In this document: one piece after another, positions 35,001 to 44,096 of the stretch
Layout of the letters: every line of letters starts with the position of its first letter
Numbering within the stretch: position 1 is the stretch's first letter
DNA from: Holophagae bacterium
GTDB taxonomy: Bacteria; Acidobacteriota; Holophagae; Acanthopleuribacterales; Acanthopleuribacteraceae
Assembly (NCBI GenBank): GCA_030429565.1
Contig: JAUIFE010000018.1
Coordinates: 112,481-176,480 of the forward strand
DNA length: 64,000 nucleotides
Direction of reading: 5' to 3'
The notes under the pieces: model-generated
Database searches by the model: none
Told to the model about the DNA's origin: nothing
Seen by the model: the letters and a program-made list of their open reading frames with translations, nothing else
Program-made: the position numbers and the translations under genes

Positions 35001-36110
35001 ATGAAAACGCGTGCCGCCATTGCCTGGGCCGCTAACAAGCCCCTGGAAATTGAAGAGATTGATTTAGAAGGACCAAAAGAAGGCGAAGTCCTGTTGCGCA
35101 ACGTCGCAACCGGTGTTTGCCACACCGACGCTTACACGCTGTCGGGTGCCGATCCCGAGGGTTTGTTTCCCTCGATTCTCGGCCACGAAGGCGGTGCCGT
35201 CGTCGAAGAAATTGGGCCCGGTGTCACCTCGCTCGCCGTCGGTGACCACGTCATTCCGCTCTACACGCCCGAGTGCCGTACCTGTAACTTCTGTAACTCC
35301 GGCAAAACCAATTTGTGCCAAGCGATTCGCGCCACCCAAGGTAAAGGACTAATGCCGGACGGCACCTCGCGTTTCAGCAAAAACGGCCAAATGATTCACC
35401 ACTTCATGGGCACCTCGACCTTTTCCCATTACACCGTCTTGCCCGAAATCGCCGTCGCCAAAATTCGCAAAGACGCGCCACTTGAGAAAGTCTGCTTGCT
35501 GGGCTGCGGCATCACCACCGGCATTGGTGCCGTTTTGGAAACCGCCAAGGTCACACCGGGTTCCACCGTCGCCGTCTTCGGCCTCGGCGGCGTCGGCTTG
35601 AGTGTGATTCAAGGCGCGGTCATGGCCCAGGCGAGCCGTATCATCGCGATTGACATCAACCCCGACAAATTCACCTTCGCCAAACAGTTGGGCGCCACGG
35701 ACTGCGTGAACCCCAAGGATTACGACCTGCCGATTCAACAGGTGATCGTCGACATGACCAACGGCGGCGTCGACTACAGCTTCGAAGCGGTCGGCAACGT
35801 CGATCTGATGCGCGCCGCACTCGAGTGCTGTCACAAGGGCTGGGGCGAAAGCACGATTATCGGGGTCGCCGGCTCGGGCCAGGAAATCTCAACCCGACCG
35901 TTCCAGTTGGTAACCGGTCGCGTCTGGCGCGGCAGCGCCTTCGGCGGCGTCAAAGGGCGCAGCCAATTGCCAGGTTACGTGGATCGCTACATGGACGGCG
36001 CCATTAAAGTCGACGAATTCGTCACCCACGTCATGGGTCTCGAAGACATCAACCACGCCTTCCACCTGATGCATGAAGGCGAGAGCATCCGCTCCGTCAT
36101 TGTTTTCTAA
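35001..36110 (+). CDS. frmA: S-(hydroxymethyl)glutathione dehydrogenase / class III alcohol dehydrogenase
   Basis: 369 aa, the family's usual length, from ATG 35001 after AGGAGAA. The catalytic zinc site is in GVCHTDAY and GHEGGAVVE; the structural zinc cysteines are CRTCNFCNSGKTNLC; the NAD site is GLGGVGLSVIQG; and GCGITTGIGAVLETAKV is highly typical. It oxidises the glutathione-formaldehyde adduct to S-formylglutathione in the cytoplasm. frmB follows, so the two form a formaldehyde detoxification unit. No FrmR repressor gene is visible. Confidence 0.97.
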   Translation: MKTRAAIAWAANKPLEIEEIDLEGPKEGEVLLRNVATGVCHTDAYTLSGADPEGLFPSILGHEGGAVVEEIGPGVTSLAVGDHVIPLYTPECRTCNFCNSGKTNLCQAIRATQGKGLMPDGTSRFSKNGQMIHHFMGTSTFSHYTVLPEIAVAKIRKDAPLEKVCLLGCGITTGIGAVLETAKVTPGSTVAVFGLGGVGLSVIQGAVMAQASRIIAIDINPDKFTFAKQLGATDCVNPKDYDLPIQQVIVDMTNGGVDYSFEAVGNVDLMRAALECCHKGWGESTIIGVAGSGQEISTRPFQLVTGRVWRGSAFGGVKGRSQLPGYVDRYMDGAIKVDEFVTHVMGLEDINHAFHLMHEGESIRSVIVF

Positions 36111-36302
36111 CGGACAGGGCGCCGACACGCATATAGGTCGGCGCCGCCCACCCAAAGACCAAAACCAAACCAATCAAATTCAAATACTTAGCGAACCCCA
36201 ACCCAAACCCAACGCATTGCGGAAATGTCACTGGGGCAGCCCGCAACGCTGTGTTAAGCTGGGCGACTAACTGAAATCCCCAAGCAAACGAGGAGGATTC
36301 CC

Positions 36303-37151
36303 GTGTCGACCGAACTCAAAGAAAGAGAAAGTCAGAAAATGTTTGACGGCTGGTGTCGTTATTTTGAACACGACAGTAGTGCCACCGAAACCAAAATGCG
36401 TTTTAGCGTTTACGAACCGCCGCAACAAGAAGGCTGGCAGGTTCCCGTCCTTTATTGGCTGAGCGGTTTGACCTGCACCGACGAGAATTTCATGATTAAG
36501 GCGGGCGCCCAACGCTACGCCGCCGAACACGGCATCATGCTGGTCGTGCCCGACACCAGCCCGCGCAATACCGGCATCCATGGCGAAGACGAACGCTACG
36601 ACCTCGGTTCCGGCGCCGGTTTTTACCTCAACGCCACCAATGAACCCTGGTCAAAACACTACCGTATGGATGATTACGTCAGCGAAGAGTTGCCGCGCAT
36701 CATTGCCGAGAACTTTAATGTGAAACCCGATTGCGCCTCGATTTCCGGCCACTCCATGGGCGGCCACGGCGCCTTGGTTTTATCTCTGCGCAATCCTGGC
36801 AAGTACCGCTCCGTTTCCGCCTTCAGCCCCATTTGCGCACCAACCCAAGTCGCCTGGGGCCAGCAAGCCTTTAAGAGCTATCTCGGCGACGACGAATCGG
36901 TTTGGGCTCAGTACGACAGTGTCGCCTTGTTGGAAAAGGCCGAAAATCCATTACCAATGCTGGTTGACCAAGGCCTGGACGACGAATTCCTCAAGCAAGG
37001 TCTGCGCGTCGATTTACTCGAAGACGTCTGCCGGCGCAAAGGCCTGCAGCTCGATCTGCGCATGCGCCCCAAATACGGCCACAGCTATTATTTTGTCGCT
37101 TCGTTCATCGGCGAACACATCGCCTACCACGCGGAACACTTGGCCGACTAA
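36303..37151 (+). CDS. frmB: S-formylglutathione hydrolase
   Basis: 282 aa from GTG 36303, with GAGGAGG upstream. It has an esterase-D-type alpha/beta hydrolase fold with LYWLSGLTCTDENF and the oxyanion region, nucleophile GHSMGGHGA, the acid residue in VDQGLDDEFL and the His in YGHSYYFVASFI. It releases formate and glutathione from S-formylglutathione, the product of the upstream enzyme. The 192-base gap may hold a second promoter or simply be a long intercistronic leader; both genes end at one terminator. Confidence 0.97.
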   Translation: MSTELKERESQKMFDGWCRYFEHDSSATETKMRFSVYEPPQQEGWQVPVLYWLSGLTCTDENFMIKAGAQRYAAEHGIMLVVPDTSPRNTGIHGEDERYDLGSGAGFYLNATNEPWSKHYRMDDYVSEELPRIIAENFNVKPDCASISGHSMGGHGALVLSLRNPGKYRSVSAFSPICAPTQVAWGQQAFKSYLGDDESVWAQYDSVALLEKAENPLPMLVDQGLDDEFLKQGLRVDLLEDVCRRKGLQLDLRMRPKYGHSYYFVASFIGEHIAYHAEHLAD

Positions 37152-37171
37152 GCAACGCATACCACCACGAG

Positions 37172-37215
37172 AAAAGGCGTCATCCTCCTATGAAGATGAC
37201 GCCTTTTGTTTTGGG
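37172..37215. terminator. Bidirectional terminator between frmB and the LPMO gene
   Basis: A perfect 13-base stem AAAAGGCGTCATC/GATGACGCCTTTT with a ten-base loop and T-rich flanks on both strands, 20 bases after frmB and 36 bases after the convergent LPMO gene. Confidence 0.9.
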
Positions 37216-37250
37216 CGGACGGTCGCGAGACCGCCCACCTTCGCCTTGGT

Positions 37251-38891
37251 CTAATTGCAGTCGGAATCGCCGACCCGTTGCCAGACATCGACACTACCCG
37301 GTTCGTCGCCACGCGACCACCATTGGTTCTGCCATACGCCGCCGCGATGATGCACTTGGGAATTGGCGGGATAAGCCACGCTTGCCTGCCATACGATCGG
37401 CACGTCGCTGATCAGTTCCCACACCTCGGCCGCCGCACTGGGCTCCGCCGCGTTGGTCCACCACTTAGCTTGCCACACCAGATGGTTATGGCTCACCCGA
37501 TCCCCATTGTTGTAGACCGTGCCGGCAACCCAAGCCGGGTATTGGTCGGCGTCGGGATCGGCTTGATCGCAACCACCGCCTTGATCGGCGGTGACGGTGA
37601 CCACCGTCGTCGCCCGCGTCGTCGCTTGGCCGTCACTGACGGCAATGCTAATGTCATACTCGCGGTCGGCATCCACGCTCGGTGCACTTGCATCCAGCGC
37701 GGCCTGGCTCAGGTCACCGCTGTCGAAGCCGGCGGGCAAAGTCCAGGCGTAGCTCAGCGCATCGCCGTCCGCATCACGGGCATCGGCTGCGATGGAAAAG
37801 CGCGCACCGGACACGACCGACAAACGAGCCGGTACACGCACTTCCGGTGCCTGGTTCCCGCTGCCACGTTTGACGTCGAGCTGGTAGGTATGAGCACGAT
37901 CACGCACATAAACTTTATTGGCGTAGAGATCACGCGGCTCAAACGAAACCACATCGTCGCGTAAAATGCCGACCCGCGCCGCACTGTCGGAAGGCGAATT
38001 AATCGCTTCCACCAGTTCACGTGTCCATGCGGCCAAATCCTGATTGGCGGCGGTCACAGCCAGCCGCTCAAAAATCAGCTCACTTCCTTGACCGTCAAAA
38101 ATGCGGAACCACACTTCGTCACCCACGGCAGGGCGCACGTCCGGCGTGATAAATGCGCCGGCATCAACCCAACGCGACGGGTTACCGTCAACCAAATAAA
38201 TGTCACTGCAGTTGTAAAAACCTTCACCGGCGGGGTCTTCACGCTGCCAGCGCGTGAAGAGCACGGCCCGACCCAAGCGATCGAGCGGCAGCGAAACCTG
38301 CATGACGTAATAAGGCTTGTCGTCAATACGCGTGATTTCCACATTGGCCACCTCGTCGACCAAGTCCAAATCGTCCCAACCCAACCGTTGCGTGGTCGGA
38401 TCGTAACCTTCCTTGGTCAAAAAGAACTGCCAAAAACTGGGGTTGTGCGGGGTTGAGGCAAAAAAGCGGAATTCAAACTGACCGCGATCATCCAACTGAA
38501 TGTACTGGACTTGCCATTGATCACTGGGCGTGTCCATGCCGGCTTTGGCCGCATCACCGCCGGCACACAAGGTCCCATCGGGAATGGCACGCATGACGGC
38601 ATCCAAATTGGTGTAGTCGGCCACCAAAGTAGCAAACTCGTTCGACTGAACAAAGGGGTAATGACCTGATTCGAGAAACGCGGCGCGACAGGCGGCGTTG
38701 GGAATGGCCGAACCATCCTCGGGCCACCAATAGCCACCGTCCTGTTCACAATAAACTTGCCGTGCCTTGGGAAAGACGGCGTAACCGTGGGCCGACAGCG
38801 GCAGCGAGCCGGCAACCACAAACAAAAGAGAGGCGGCTAAGAGTAGCCGCCGCCAAAGGGCAAAACGGGAAGCGTTCGAAAAAATGCACAT
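37251..38891 (-). CDS. Chitin-active lytic polysaccharide monooxygenase (AA10) with two C-terminal chitin-binding modules
   Basis: 546 aa from ATG 38891 (GAGGAG eight bases upstream; GTG 38900 is the alternative). Signal cleavage after PLSA exposes His35 of HGYAVFPKARQ, the copper-brace histidine; His149 in STPHNPSFWQFF is the second ligand. The AA10 domain runs from 35 to about 225 and contains the typical NAACR and paired cysteines. A GbpA-like second domain follows (about 235-340), then a PKD/cadherin-like Ig domain (about 350-440: DARDADGDALSYAWTLP) and two CBM5/12-type modules (WVAGTVYNNGDRVSHNHLVWQAKWW in parts, and WQASVAYPANSQVHHRG). It cleaves crystalline chitin oxidatively outside the cell. 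Confidence 0.93.
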   Translation of the reverse strand: MCIFSNASRFALWRRLLLAASLLFVVAGSLPLSAHGYAVFPKARQVYCEQDGGYWWPEDGSAIPNAACRAAFLESGHYPFVQSNEFATLVADYTNLDAVMRAIPDGTLCAGGDAAKAGMDTPSDQWQVQYIQLDDRGQFEFRFFASTPHNPSFWQFFLTKEGYDPTTQRLGWDDLDLVDEVANVEITRIDDKPYYVMQVSLPLDRLGRAVLFTRWQREDPAGEGFYNCSDIYLVDGNPSRWVDAGAFITPDVRPAVGDEVWFRIFDGQGSELIFERLAVTAANQDLAAWTRELVEAINSPSDSAARVGILRDDVVSFEPRDLYANKVYVRDRAHTYQLDVKRGSGNQAPEVRVPARLSVVSGARFSIAADARDADGDALSYAWTLPAGFDSGDLSQAALDASAPSVDADREYDISIAVSDGQATTRATTVVTVTADQGGGCDQADPDADQYPAWVAGTVYNNGDRVSHNHLVWQAKWWTNAAEPSAAAEVWELISDVPIVWQASVAYPANSQVHHRGGVWQNQWWSRGDEPGSVDVWQRVGDSDCN

Positions 38892-40110
38892 GGGGTTCAC
38901 TCCTCATCAACGGCGAAGCGCGACCCTGCCGACAAAGCGCCCAAGCGGAACCAAGCCTTCACCCCAAGGAAAGCCAAAGAAGGATCAAACCCAGGGTGTC
39001 GGGCCAAGTGCCGCCGGCACAACCGACACACGAATGAAGCCACACAGGGAAATTCAATCACTCGCAGAAGATCGCCGCTCACCTTTAAAACCGACGTTCG
39101 AATTGTCAATTAAAAAAACAAAAACCACTCACAACGCACAAACCGTTCTTTTTAATACCCTTTTATCGCCTTTTGTGATCATAGCCGTCGACCCTTGCCG
39201 CCTCACACACGGACAGCCGCCGACCTTCGCCCTCACGCAAAGAAACGGAGGCAAGGTGGCGGCCACGGCGGTGACCTTAACGGCGTGGTTAATCGACTTG
39301 GTCGTAAAAAGCAAAAGCAGGGAGGATCAAGCACGGATCGCAACAGCGCGAGCCGAAGGTAAAGCAATGAATTAACTGTATTAATTAAACGATGTTAACA
39401 AAGCACAACACGACCTAGTAGACCGCAAAAGGTCCATCTCAGGCCATGTCGAAGCCGACCGCTGCCCGGCCAAAAGCACCACATCGGCTACGTCGTCAGC
39501 CATCCGATTCCACGCAAAGGTCGGCAGCAGGAATCCAGGCGGTCCCCCGACGTGTCGCTAGTATTTCACAGTGAGGTCAGCTACAGCATGACCCTGATCA
39601 CACTATTTGTAAAGTAATTTTACTTATTTTTTTTCACAAGCCTGACTTTTACACAAACCCACCACATTGGTGCCCAATGCGCGCTGAACAACGACCGCGA
39701 CCACATTTTGATTTTTGCCCGACACATTTTTACGCGACGCCTCAATTGACCCAGTTGAATCAAAGCAACCGCTTCAACCCAGGCTTCAACAGCCCCAAAC
39801 AACATGATTTATGGAACTTAACTAGAAGCCAGCACAAGCTTCAACCAGACCCAATTGAAGCCCTATGGCATCAATCGATCCAGGTCTCTGATTGACGAAT
39901 GTGCGCTGAAGGCAAACACGCTTGTCTTTTAGCGGGCACCTTATTAGAAACACAATACGCTTCGTCAAAAAAATTCTGACGCCGCCCTAAAAATCAAACG
40001 CGAGCAAAATTCCAATCCCACCACCACCCATAAAGACAAACGGTGACGGGTGAGGGCGTCGCCCACCCTTGCACGAGAGCTGGAATTACGCCACCAAGAG
40101 AGGTCCCCTG
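38892..40110. other. 1.2-kb intergenic region with no supported gene
   Basis: It carries the LPMO promoter side at the left. Around 39540-39635 there is a dyad (GGTCA...TGACC) and a GTAAA/TTTAC hairpin followed by eight T, terminator-like on the plus strand. The section at 39380-39420 is AT-rich with TTAAT repeats. Several frames are open for 60-160 codons, but none has a ribosome site with a plausible product. It may be a decayed locus. Confidence 0.4.
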
Positions 40111-40638
40111 ATGAAACCCATTTTTGATCGTGACGAGATGAATCTCGTCCATAATCCGCGTGACTGGAACGCCGAGAAAATCCTCGCTCACGACGGCATT
40201 TTTTACCTTAAAGACATCGTGCGCCCCCTAGATCTGGACGCGGCCAAAGTGAAACGCCGCGTCCATGAAATGCGCCGACTCGGTCAAAACCCTTGGGCCG
40301 ATATGGGGGTGCGCAAAATTTGGAACCACTGGGTGGTGCGCATGAGTGTGTTCGCGCCCTATTACCGCCAACATCTCATTTCAAAAGTACGTCGCCTTGA
40401 ACCGAGCTGGGACGGCAACAAACTCCTCACCCAAAAGGGTTTGTTCCACCTCGCCGACGTCTGTAAGCTCATCCCCTTTTCCGCGCACCAACTGCGCTAC
40501 CAAGCCAAACGACGCGCCGACGCACGCACCGAGATTGGCGTCTTCAAGGATGAAGAGCTCAACAGTTACCTGGTCGATATGGAGGTCTTCGCACGTTGGA
40601 TTTTGGTCGTTTGGCGCGAAACCGAAGGGCGCACCTAA
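40111..40638 (+). CDS. Internally duplicated protein of unknown function
   Basis: 175 aa from ATG 40111 (AGAGG eight bases upstream). It is made of two copies of a domain of about 75 residues. Copy 1 (about 17-90) has W-N-A-E-K-ILAHDGIFYLKDI, then AAKVKRRVHEMRRLG and VRMSVFAPYYR. Copy 2 (about 100-172) has WDGNKLLTQKGLFHLADV, then AHQLRYQAKRRADAR and VDMEVFARWILVVWR. The pattern of a Leu/Phe-rich start, a basic middle helix and an aromatic end recalls small helix-turn-helix or MerR-like DNA-binding modules, but I cannot name a family. It has no signal peptide. The gap of 89 bases to the DTW gene may allow cotranscription. Confidence 0.7.
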   Translation: MKPIFDRDEMNLVHNPRDWNAEKILAHDGIFYLKDIVRPLDLDAAKVKRRVHEMRRLGQNPWADMGVRKIWNHWVVRMSVFAPYYRQHLISKVRRLEPSWDGNKLLTQKGLFHLADVCKLIPFSAHQLRYQAKRRADARTEIGVFKDEELNSYLVDMEVFARWILVVWRETEGRT

Positions 40639-40727
40639 AACATCCGGCCGCGAGACGCGTTTGCGCGGCGAGATCTTGAGCTATACTCTGTGATCGCGTC
40701 GCCCTGGCGGCGCCGCGGAGGACCTGA

Positions 40728-41396
40728 GTGACCGAGAAACGCAAACGCGTCAATTTCCATGCATCGCGCTGTACGCGCTGTAAACTCCATCCCAATTTGT
40801 GCGTATGCACGGCCATCGTGACCCAAACAACCCGCACCAAAGTCAGTTTGGTTCTGCCGCAATTGGAAACCCAAAAACCTACCAACACCGGCATGCTCGC
40901 CGTTCACTGCCTCGGCAACAGCGACGTTTTTCACCGCTGCAACGGTGAACCCGAACCCGAGGTCCTCGATCCCGCGTACCAACCGCTGTTGCTGTTTCCC
41001 AGTGAAGGTGCGGTGTGTTTGAGCCAATGGGCGGACGGGCCAAAACCGCTCCAGCTCATTGTGCCGGACGGGACCTGGCGACAAGCATCAAAGATGCGCC
41101 GGCGCGTGCCCTGCCTGCGCGAGGTGCCCTGCGTGTTGTTACCGCCCGGCCCGCCGTCCTGCTACCAACTGCGCGGTGGTCAGCCCGAAAGCCGCCTGGC
41201 CACGATGGAAGCGGTGGCGCGCGCGCTCGGCCTACTCGAGGGTGCGGCGGTACAGACCCACCTCGAGCACATTTTCCGGCTCAAGGTGGACCGCTACCTT
41301 TGGCAAATGGGAAAAATCCATCGCGACGCGGTCTACGGCGGCATTCAAGCCGGCGTCCACGCCCACGATCCTTATTCGGGTATGAACCCCGACTAG
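40728..41396 (+). CDS. DTW-domain protein, probable tRNA-uridine aminocarboxypropyltransferase
   Basis: 222 aa from GTG 40728 (GGAGG upstream). The N-terminal zinc-type cysteines CTRCKLHPNLCVC are followed by the DTW signature as PDGTWRQASKMRR and a C-terminal helical region. Family members (TapT/YfiP group) add an aminocarboxypropyl group from SAM to uridine 47 of tRNAs, forming acp3U. The Asp of DTW is kept as D-G-T-W, as in many members. Its neighbours give no further information; the convergent TerB-like gene ends 17 bases away. Confidence 0.88.
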   Translation: MTEKRKRVNFHASRCTRCKLHPNLCVCTAIVTQTTRTKVSLVLPQLETQKPTNTGMLAVHCLGNSDVFHRCNGEPEPEVLDPAYQPLLLFPSEGAVCLSQWADGPKPLQLIVPDGTWRQASKMRRRVPCLREVPCVLLPPGPPSCYQLRGGQPESRLATMEAVARALGLLEGAAVQTHLEHIFRLKVDRYLWQMGKIHRDAVYGGIQAGVHAHDPYSGMNPD

Positions 41397-41413
41397 TCGG
41401 GCGCTTGCCAGGT

Positions 41414-42355
41414 TTATCCCAGGCGGGCTTTGCGCAAACGCACTTCCAAACGTTCGACTTGCAGGCGTTCCATGCCCAACTCCTCGGCTTTGGCAAACAC
41501 ATCCTCACGGGTCATCAGGTGTGCGGCAACTTGCTCGAACATTTGCGAGACCATGAACTCCAGCGCCAAACCCTTGAGCGCTTCCGCCTGACCAGCGGCG
41601 ATGTTCATCGACGCGGTTAGCTGCTCCAAAAAGGCGACCTCGGCAGGGTCTACCTCATAGTCGGCGAATAACATGGCCCAGGCCATCATTAGCATGTTCT
41701 CGCGCGCCGGCCCGGTGCTTATTTCCATCAGCTCGGCTTGGTTAAGCGGCGGCATCTCGATCAGGGCGTTAAGCGACAAGTCCGGCGGCAGAAAATCGGC
41801 CAAGAGGTTTCTTTCTTCTTGGCTCATGCTGCCGTCAATCCGCGACATTTGCACCAAAATACGCGCCATCACCTCGGCGTCGAAACGGTTGTTAAAAGGC
41901 GCACGCGCAAGCCGTTTTTCGAACTCACTTTGGCCGGCCTCATGGGCTGAAGCCGATACCCAGGCGCCGCGTTTGGCGTCCCACGCAAAACGATGCACCA
42001 CCTTGTTAAAGGCCTGCACAATCGCTTTGCGCTGATCGTCCTCGCTGTAAGACGCGAAGGTTTGCACGTTGCGCACCGCTTCGCCGGCGGCGCGTGCGGC
42101 AATATTGGAAATCGGGTTGTAGCCAAAAACGTTGCGCAGCACACGGCTCAATCCATAACTGAGTTCGTATTTGATACCGCGTTTTACGGAGGAGCCCAGA
42201 CCACTGCCCTGCGTTTCACCGCTGCGCTCCATGTTACCGGTGGAACTGTAGGTATCGCCGCTCACCGGGCAGCGAAACACACAGGACACGCGGCTCCCTT
42301 CAATTTCTTTAGAGGCCAGCAAGGGTTGCACATTGTCAAAATCAGCTTGAACCAT
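41414..42355 (-). CDS. TerB-like domain protein
   Basis: 313 aa from ATG 42355 (AAGGA ten bases upstream). Residues 1-50 include a Cys pair in CVFRCP and Gly/Ser-rich sequence; residues 60-100 hold an Ala-rich amphipathic stretch. The C-terminal 150 residues are all-helical and look like a TerB/DjlA-N-type domain (MARILVQMSRIDGSMSQEER, then AWAMLFADYEVDPAEVAFLEQL), with the acidic metal-binding-type positions of that family. No membrane helix is evident. TerB domains occur in stress and tellurite-resistance systems, but no other ter genes are nearby, so the role is open. Confidence 0.65.
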   Translation of the reverse strand: MVQADFDNVQPLLASKEIEGSRVSCVFRCPVSGDTYSSTGNMERSGETQGSGLGSSVKRGIKYELSYGLSRVLRNVFGYNPISNIAARAAGEAVRNVQTFASYSEDDQRKAIVQAFNKVVHRFAWDAKRGAWVSASAHEAGQSEFEKRLARAPFNNRFDAEVMARILVQMSRIDGSMSQEERNLLADFLPPDLSLNALIEMPPLNQAELMEISTGPARENMLMMAWAMLFADYEVDPAEVAFLEQLTASMNIAAGQAEALKGLALEFMVSQMFEQVAAHLMTREDVFAKAEELGMERLQVERLEVRLRKARLG

Positions 42356-42780
42356 GGAGCACCATCCTTTTTCAAATCATCCATTCATTGCGGGTACAGA
42401 GGTCGTCACATTCTACCTAAAGAGGGCGGCCGGGGTCGACGCAATCGCGCAAGATGTTGTCGTAACATCTGTTGGAAACAGCCCAGGCGCACTTGAAAAA
42501 TCCAACGCGTATATTCAGGAACAGCTTACATTGGCGCAGCGTCAAGAAGGTTTCACTTTCGATTCTCCCCCCAAGCAAGGCGCACGGAAAACGCGCACGA
42601 TCACCTTCTTGGTGACTGGTTCGCGGTAAAAGACGCGGCCCAAGAGAAAAAGCGCAAAAAAAAAGTGTAAGGATCCGCAAGCATCGAATACTGCCAGGTT
42701 GTGATCGGCGACGACCTTTTCCCGGGATACCGTGTCCACATCTCCCTCGCCGAGGCCACACCAAAAAAGGAACGCAGCCT
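42356..42780. other. Intergenic region between divergent TerB-like and sigma-factor genes
   Basis: Must hold the promoters of both genes. I see no clear consensus elements; the open frames here are not supported. Confidence 0.4.
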
Positions 42781-43401
42781 ATGAGTGCCGGATTTTTTAC
42801 CGCTACCACCAATGCAAACGGCTTGGGTTTCGATGCAGGATTGGTTAAGGTAAACCCCAAGCGAGAGCAACAAAGCCAACACAACCAAGGAGATCGCATT
42901 TTGGATCCCGTGGCTTTTCAAGGCCTTCTGGACAAGCACGCGGCCGCCCTAAAGCGGGTGGTGGCCACCTATGAGGCCGACCCCCATCTCCAGGAAGATC
43001 TGTACCAAGACATCGCCATTGCGATCTGGCGTGCCATGCCGAACTTTCGCGGCGAAGCGGGCGTTAAAACCTTTATCTTGCGCATCGCCCACAACCGCGG
43101 CGCGGGCCACGTCGCTAAAGAAGTAAGGGTACCGCGGGGAGCAGAACCCTTGGTCCCCTTGCCCGACCATCAACCCACGCCCGAAAAACGACTGATCGAA
43201 GCCCAAAGCGGGCCCGAGGTTCGTTTGGTAAAAGCCATCCAAAAACTGCCGGTCAACCAGCGGCAAATTATTACCTTGGCGTTGGAAGGCACGAGCTACC
43301 AGGACATTGCCGAAATTCTCGGCATTAGCGTCAGTAATGTCGGCGTGCGCCTCAACCGCGCCAAAAAAGCGTTGCGTGCTGAATTGGGGCAAAACTCATG
43401 A
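42781..43401 (+). CDS. ECF-type RNA polymerase sigma factor
   Basis: 206 aa from ATG 42781 (AAGGA upstream). A TTG at 42901 with AAGGAG eight bases upstream would give a more usual 166-aa ECF protein; the first 40 residues show no sigma homology. Region 2 is visible as LQEDLYQDIAIAIWRAMPNFRGEAGVKTFILRIAHNRG (in parts), with the DLYQDI and F..W..IA pattern. Region 4 is AIQKLPVNQRQIITLALEGTSYQDIAEILGIS with an HTH and NRAKKAL. The stop codon overlaps the ATG of the next gene, so the two are coupled. It probably drives a stress or envelope regulon. Confidence 0.92.
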   Translation: MSAGFFTATTNANGLGFDAGLVKVNPKREQQSQHNQGDRILDPVAFQGLLDKHAAALKRVVATYEADPHLQEDLYQDIAIAIWRAMPNFRGEAGVKTFILRIAHNRGAGHVAKEVRVPRGAEPLVPLPDHQPTPEKRLIEAQSGPEVRLVKAIQKLPVNQRQIITLALEGTSYQDIAEILGISVSNVGVRLNRAKKALRAELGQNS

Positions 43402-44096
43402 GCGCCTCGTCACCTTTCGAGCCGGAGTCTGCAATGAACCCAGTCGATGAAGCCGCCCTGAGCCAAGAATGGTTTGCCGACGACGAATGGTCGGCGCTGC
43501 AGACGGCCTGGCAAAACGAAAAACCGCAAATCGCGGTCGATGACCACGCCTTCCTGAAAAAAATTAAAAAGCGCGTGCGTTTCAACCAGATCTGGAACCA
43601 AATCATCCTGGGCAACAACCTGTTCTGGTTAATCACCTTCGCCTACTTGGCCTATCACCTGATGACCCACGCACCGATGGTGCTGGCGCTGCCCTATACG
43701 CTTTTCCTCGGCCCGATGATGGGTTACGTCACCTTGATGGATTACCGCGTGCGACGCCAGGCAGGTGATATCGAAAACCAGGAAACCCATTCGTACCTCG
43801 AAGCCGCCATCCAACATTGCAAGGTCGCCGTCAAATTACGCCGTCGACTCCACTGGGTTTACCTCTACTGCATACTGTTTATTATTGGTTACGGTATCTA
43901 TCACCAAACCGTGGCCGCCGGCCGCTACGCCAACGACCGTATCTTTTGGGGTTTCTCGGGACTCGTCCTCTTTTATGTGCTGTGGATCTGCGGCAGTTGG
44001 CGCTGGATGCGCCACAAGGAACGGGAACGAAGCAAATACGAAAAGATCTTGGCCCAATACGAAGCCGACGGCGCTTTGCCTGACGAAGACGCCTAA
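43398..44096 (+). CDS. Four-helix membrane protein, candidate anti-sigma partner
   Basis: 232 aa, starting in ATGA overlap with the sigma-factor stop. The N-terminal 75 residues are acidic and soluble (AALSQEWFADDEWSALQTAW), followed by a basic patch KKIKKRVRFNQIW. Four membrane helices then appear (LFWLITFAYLAYHLM, LALPYTLFLGPMMGYV, LYCILFIIGYGIY, GFSGLVLFYVLWICG), and a charged C-terminal tail. It lacks a zinc-type HxxxCxxC motif and belongs to no family I can name. The translational coupling with an ECF sigma gene, the soluble N-terminal part and the membrane location fit an anti-sigma factor; this is inference from context. Confidence 0.7.
   Translation: MSASSPFEPESAMNPVDEAALSQEWFADDEWSALQTAWQNEKPQIAVDDHAFLKKIKKRVRFNQIWNQIILGNNLFWLITFAYLAYHLMTHAPMVLALPYTLFLGPMMGYVTLMDYRVRRQAGDIENQETHSYLEAAIQHCKVAVKLRRRLHWVYLYCILFIIGYGIYHQTVAAGRYANDRIFWGFSGLVLFYVLWICGSWRWMRHKERERSKYEKILAQYEADGALPDEDA

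Noticed and set aside
34611..35339. Minus-strand frames over the frmA start and its upstream region
   Set aside because: Shadows of frmA or low-complexity chance frames.
39129..39895. Frames in the 1.2-kb gap after the LPMO gene
   Set aside because: No ribosome sites, no domains, mixed composition.
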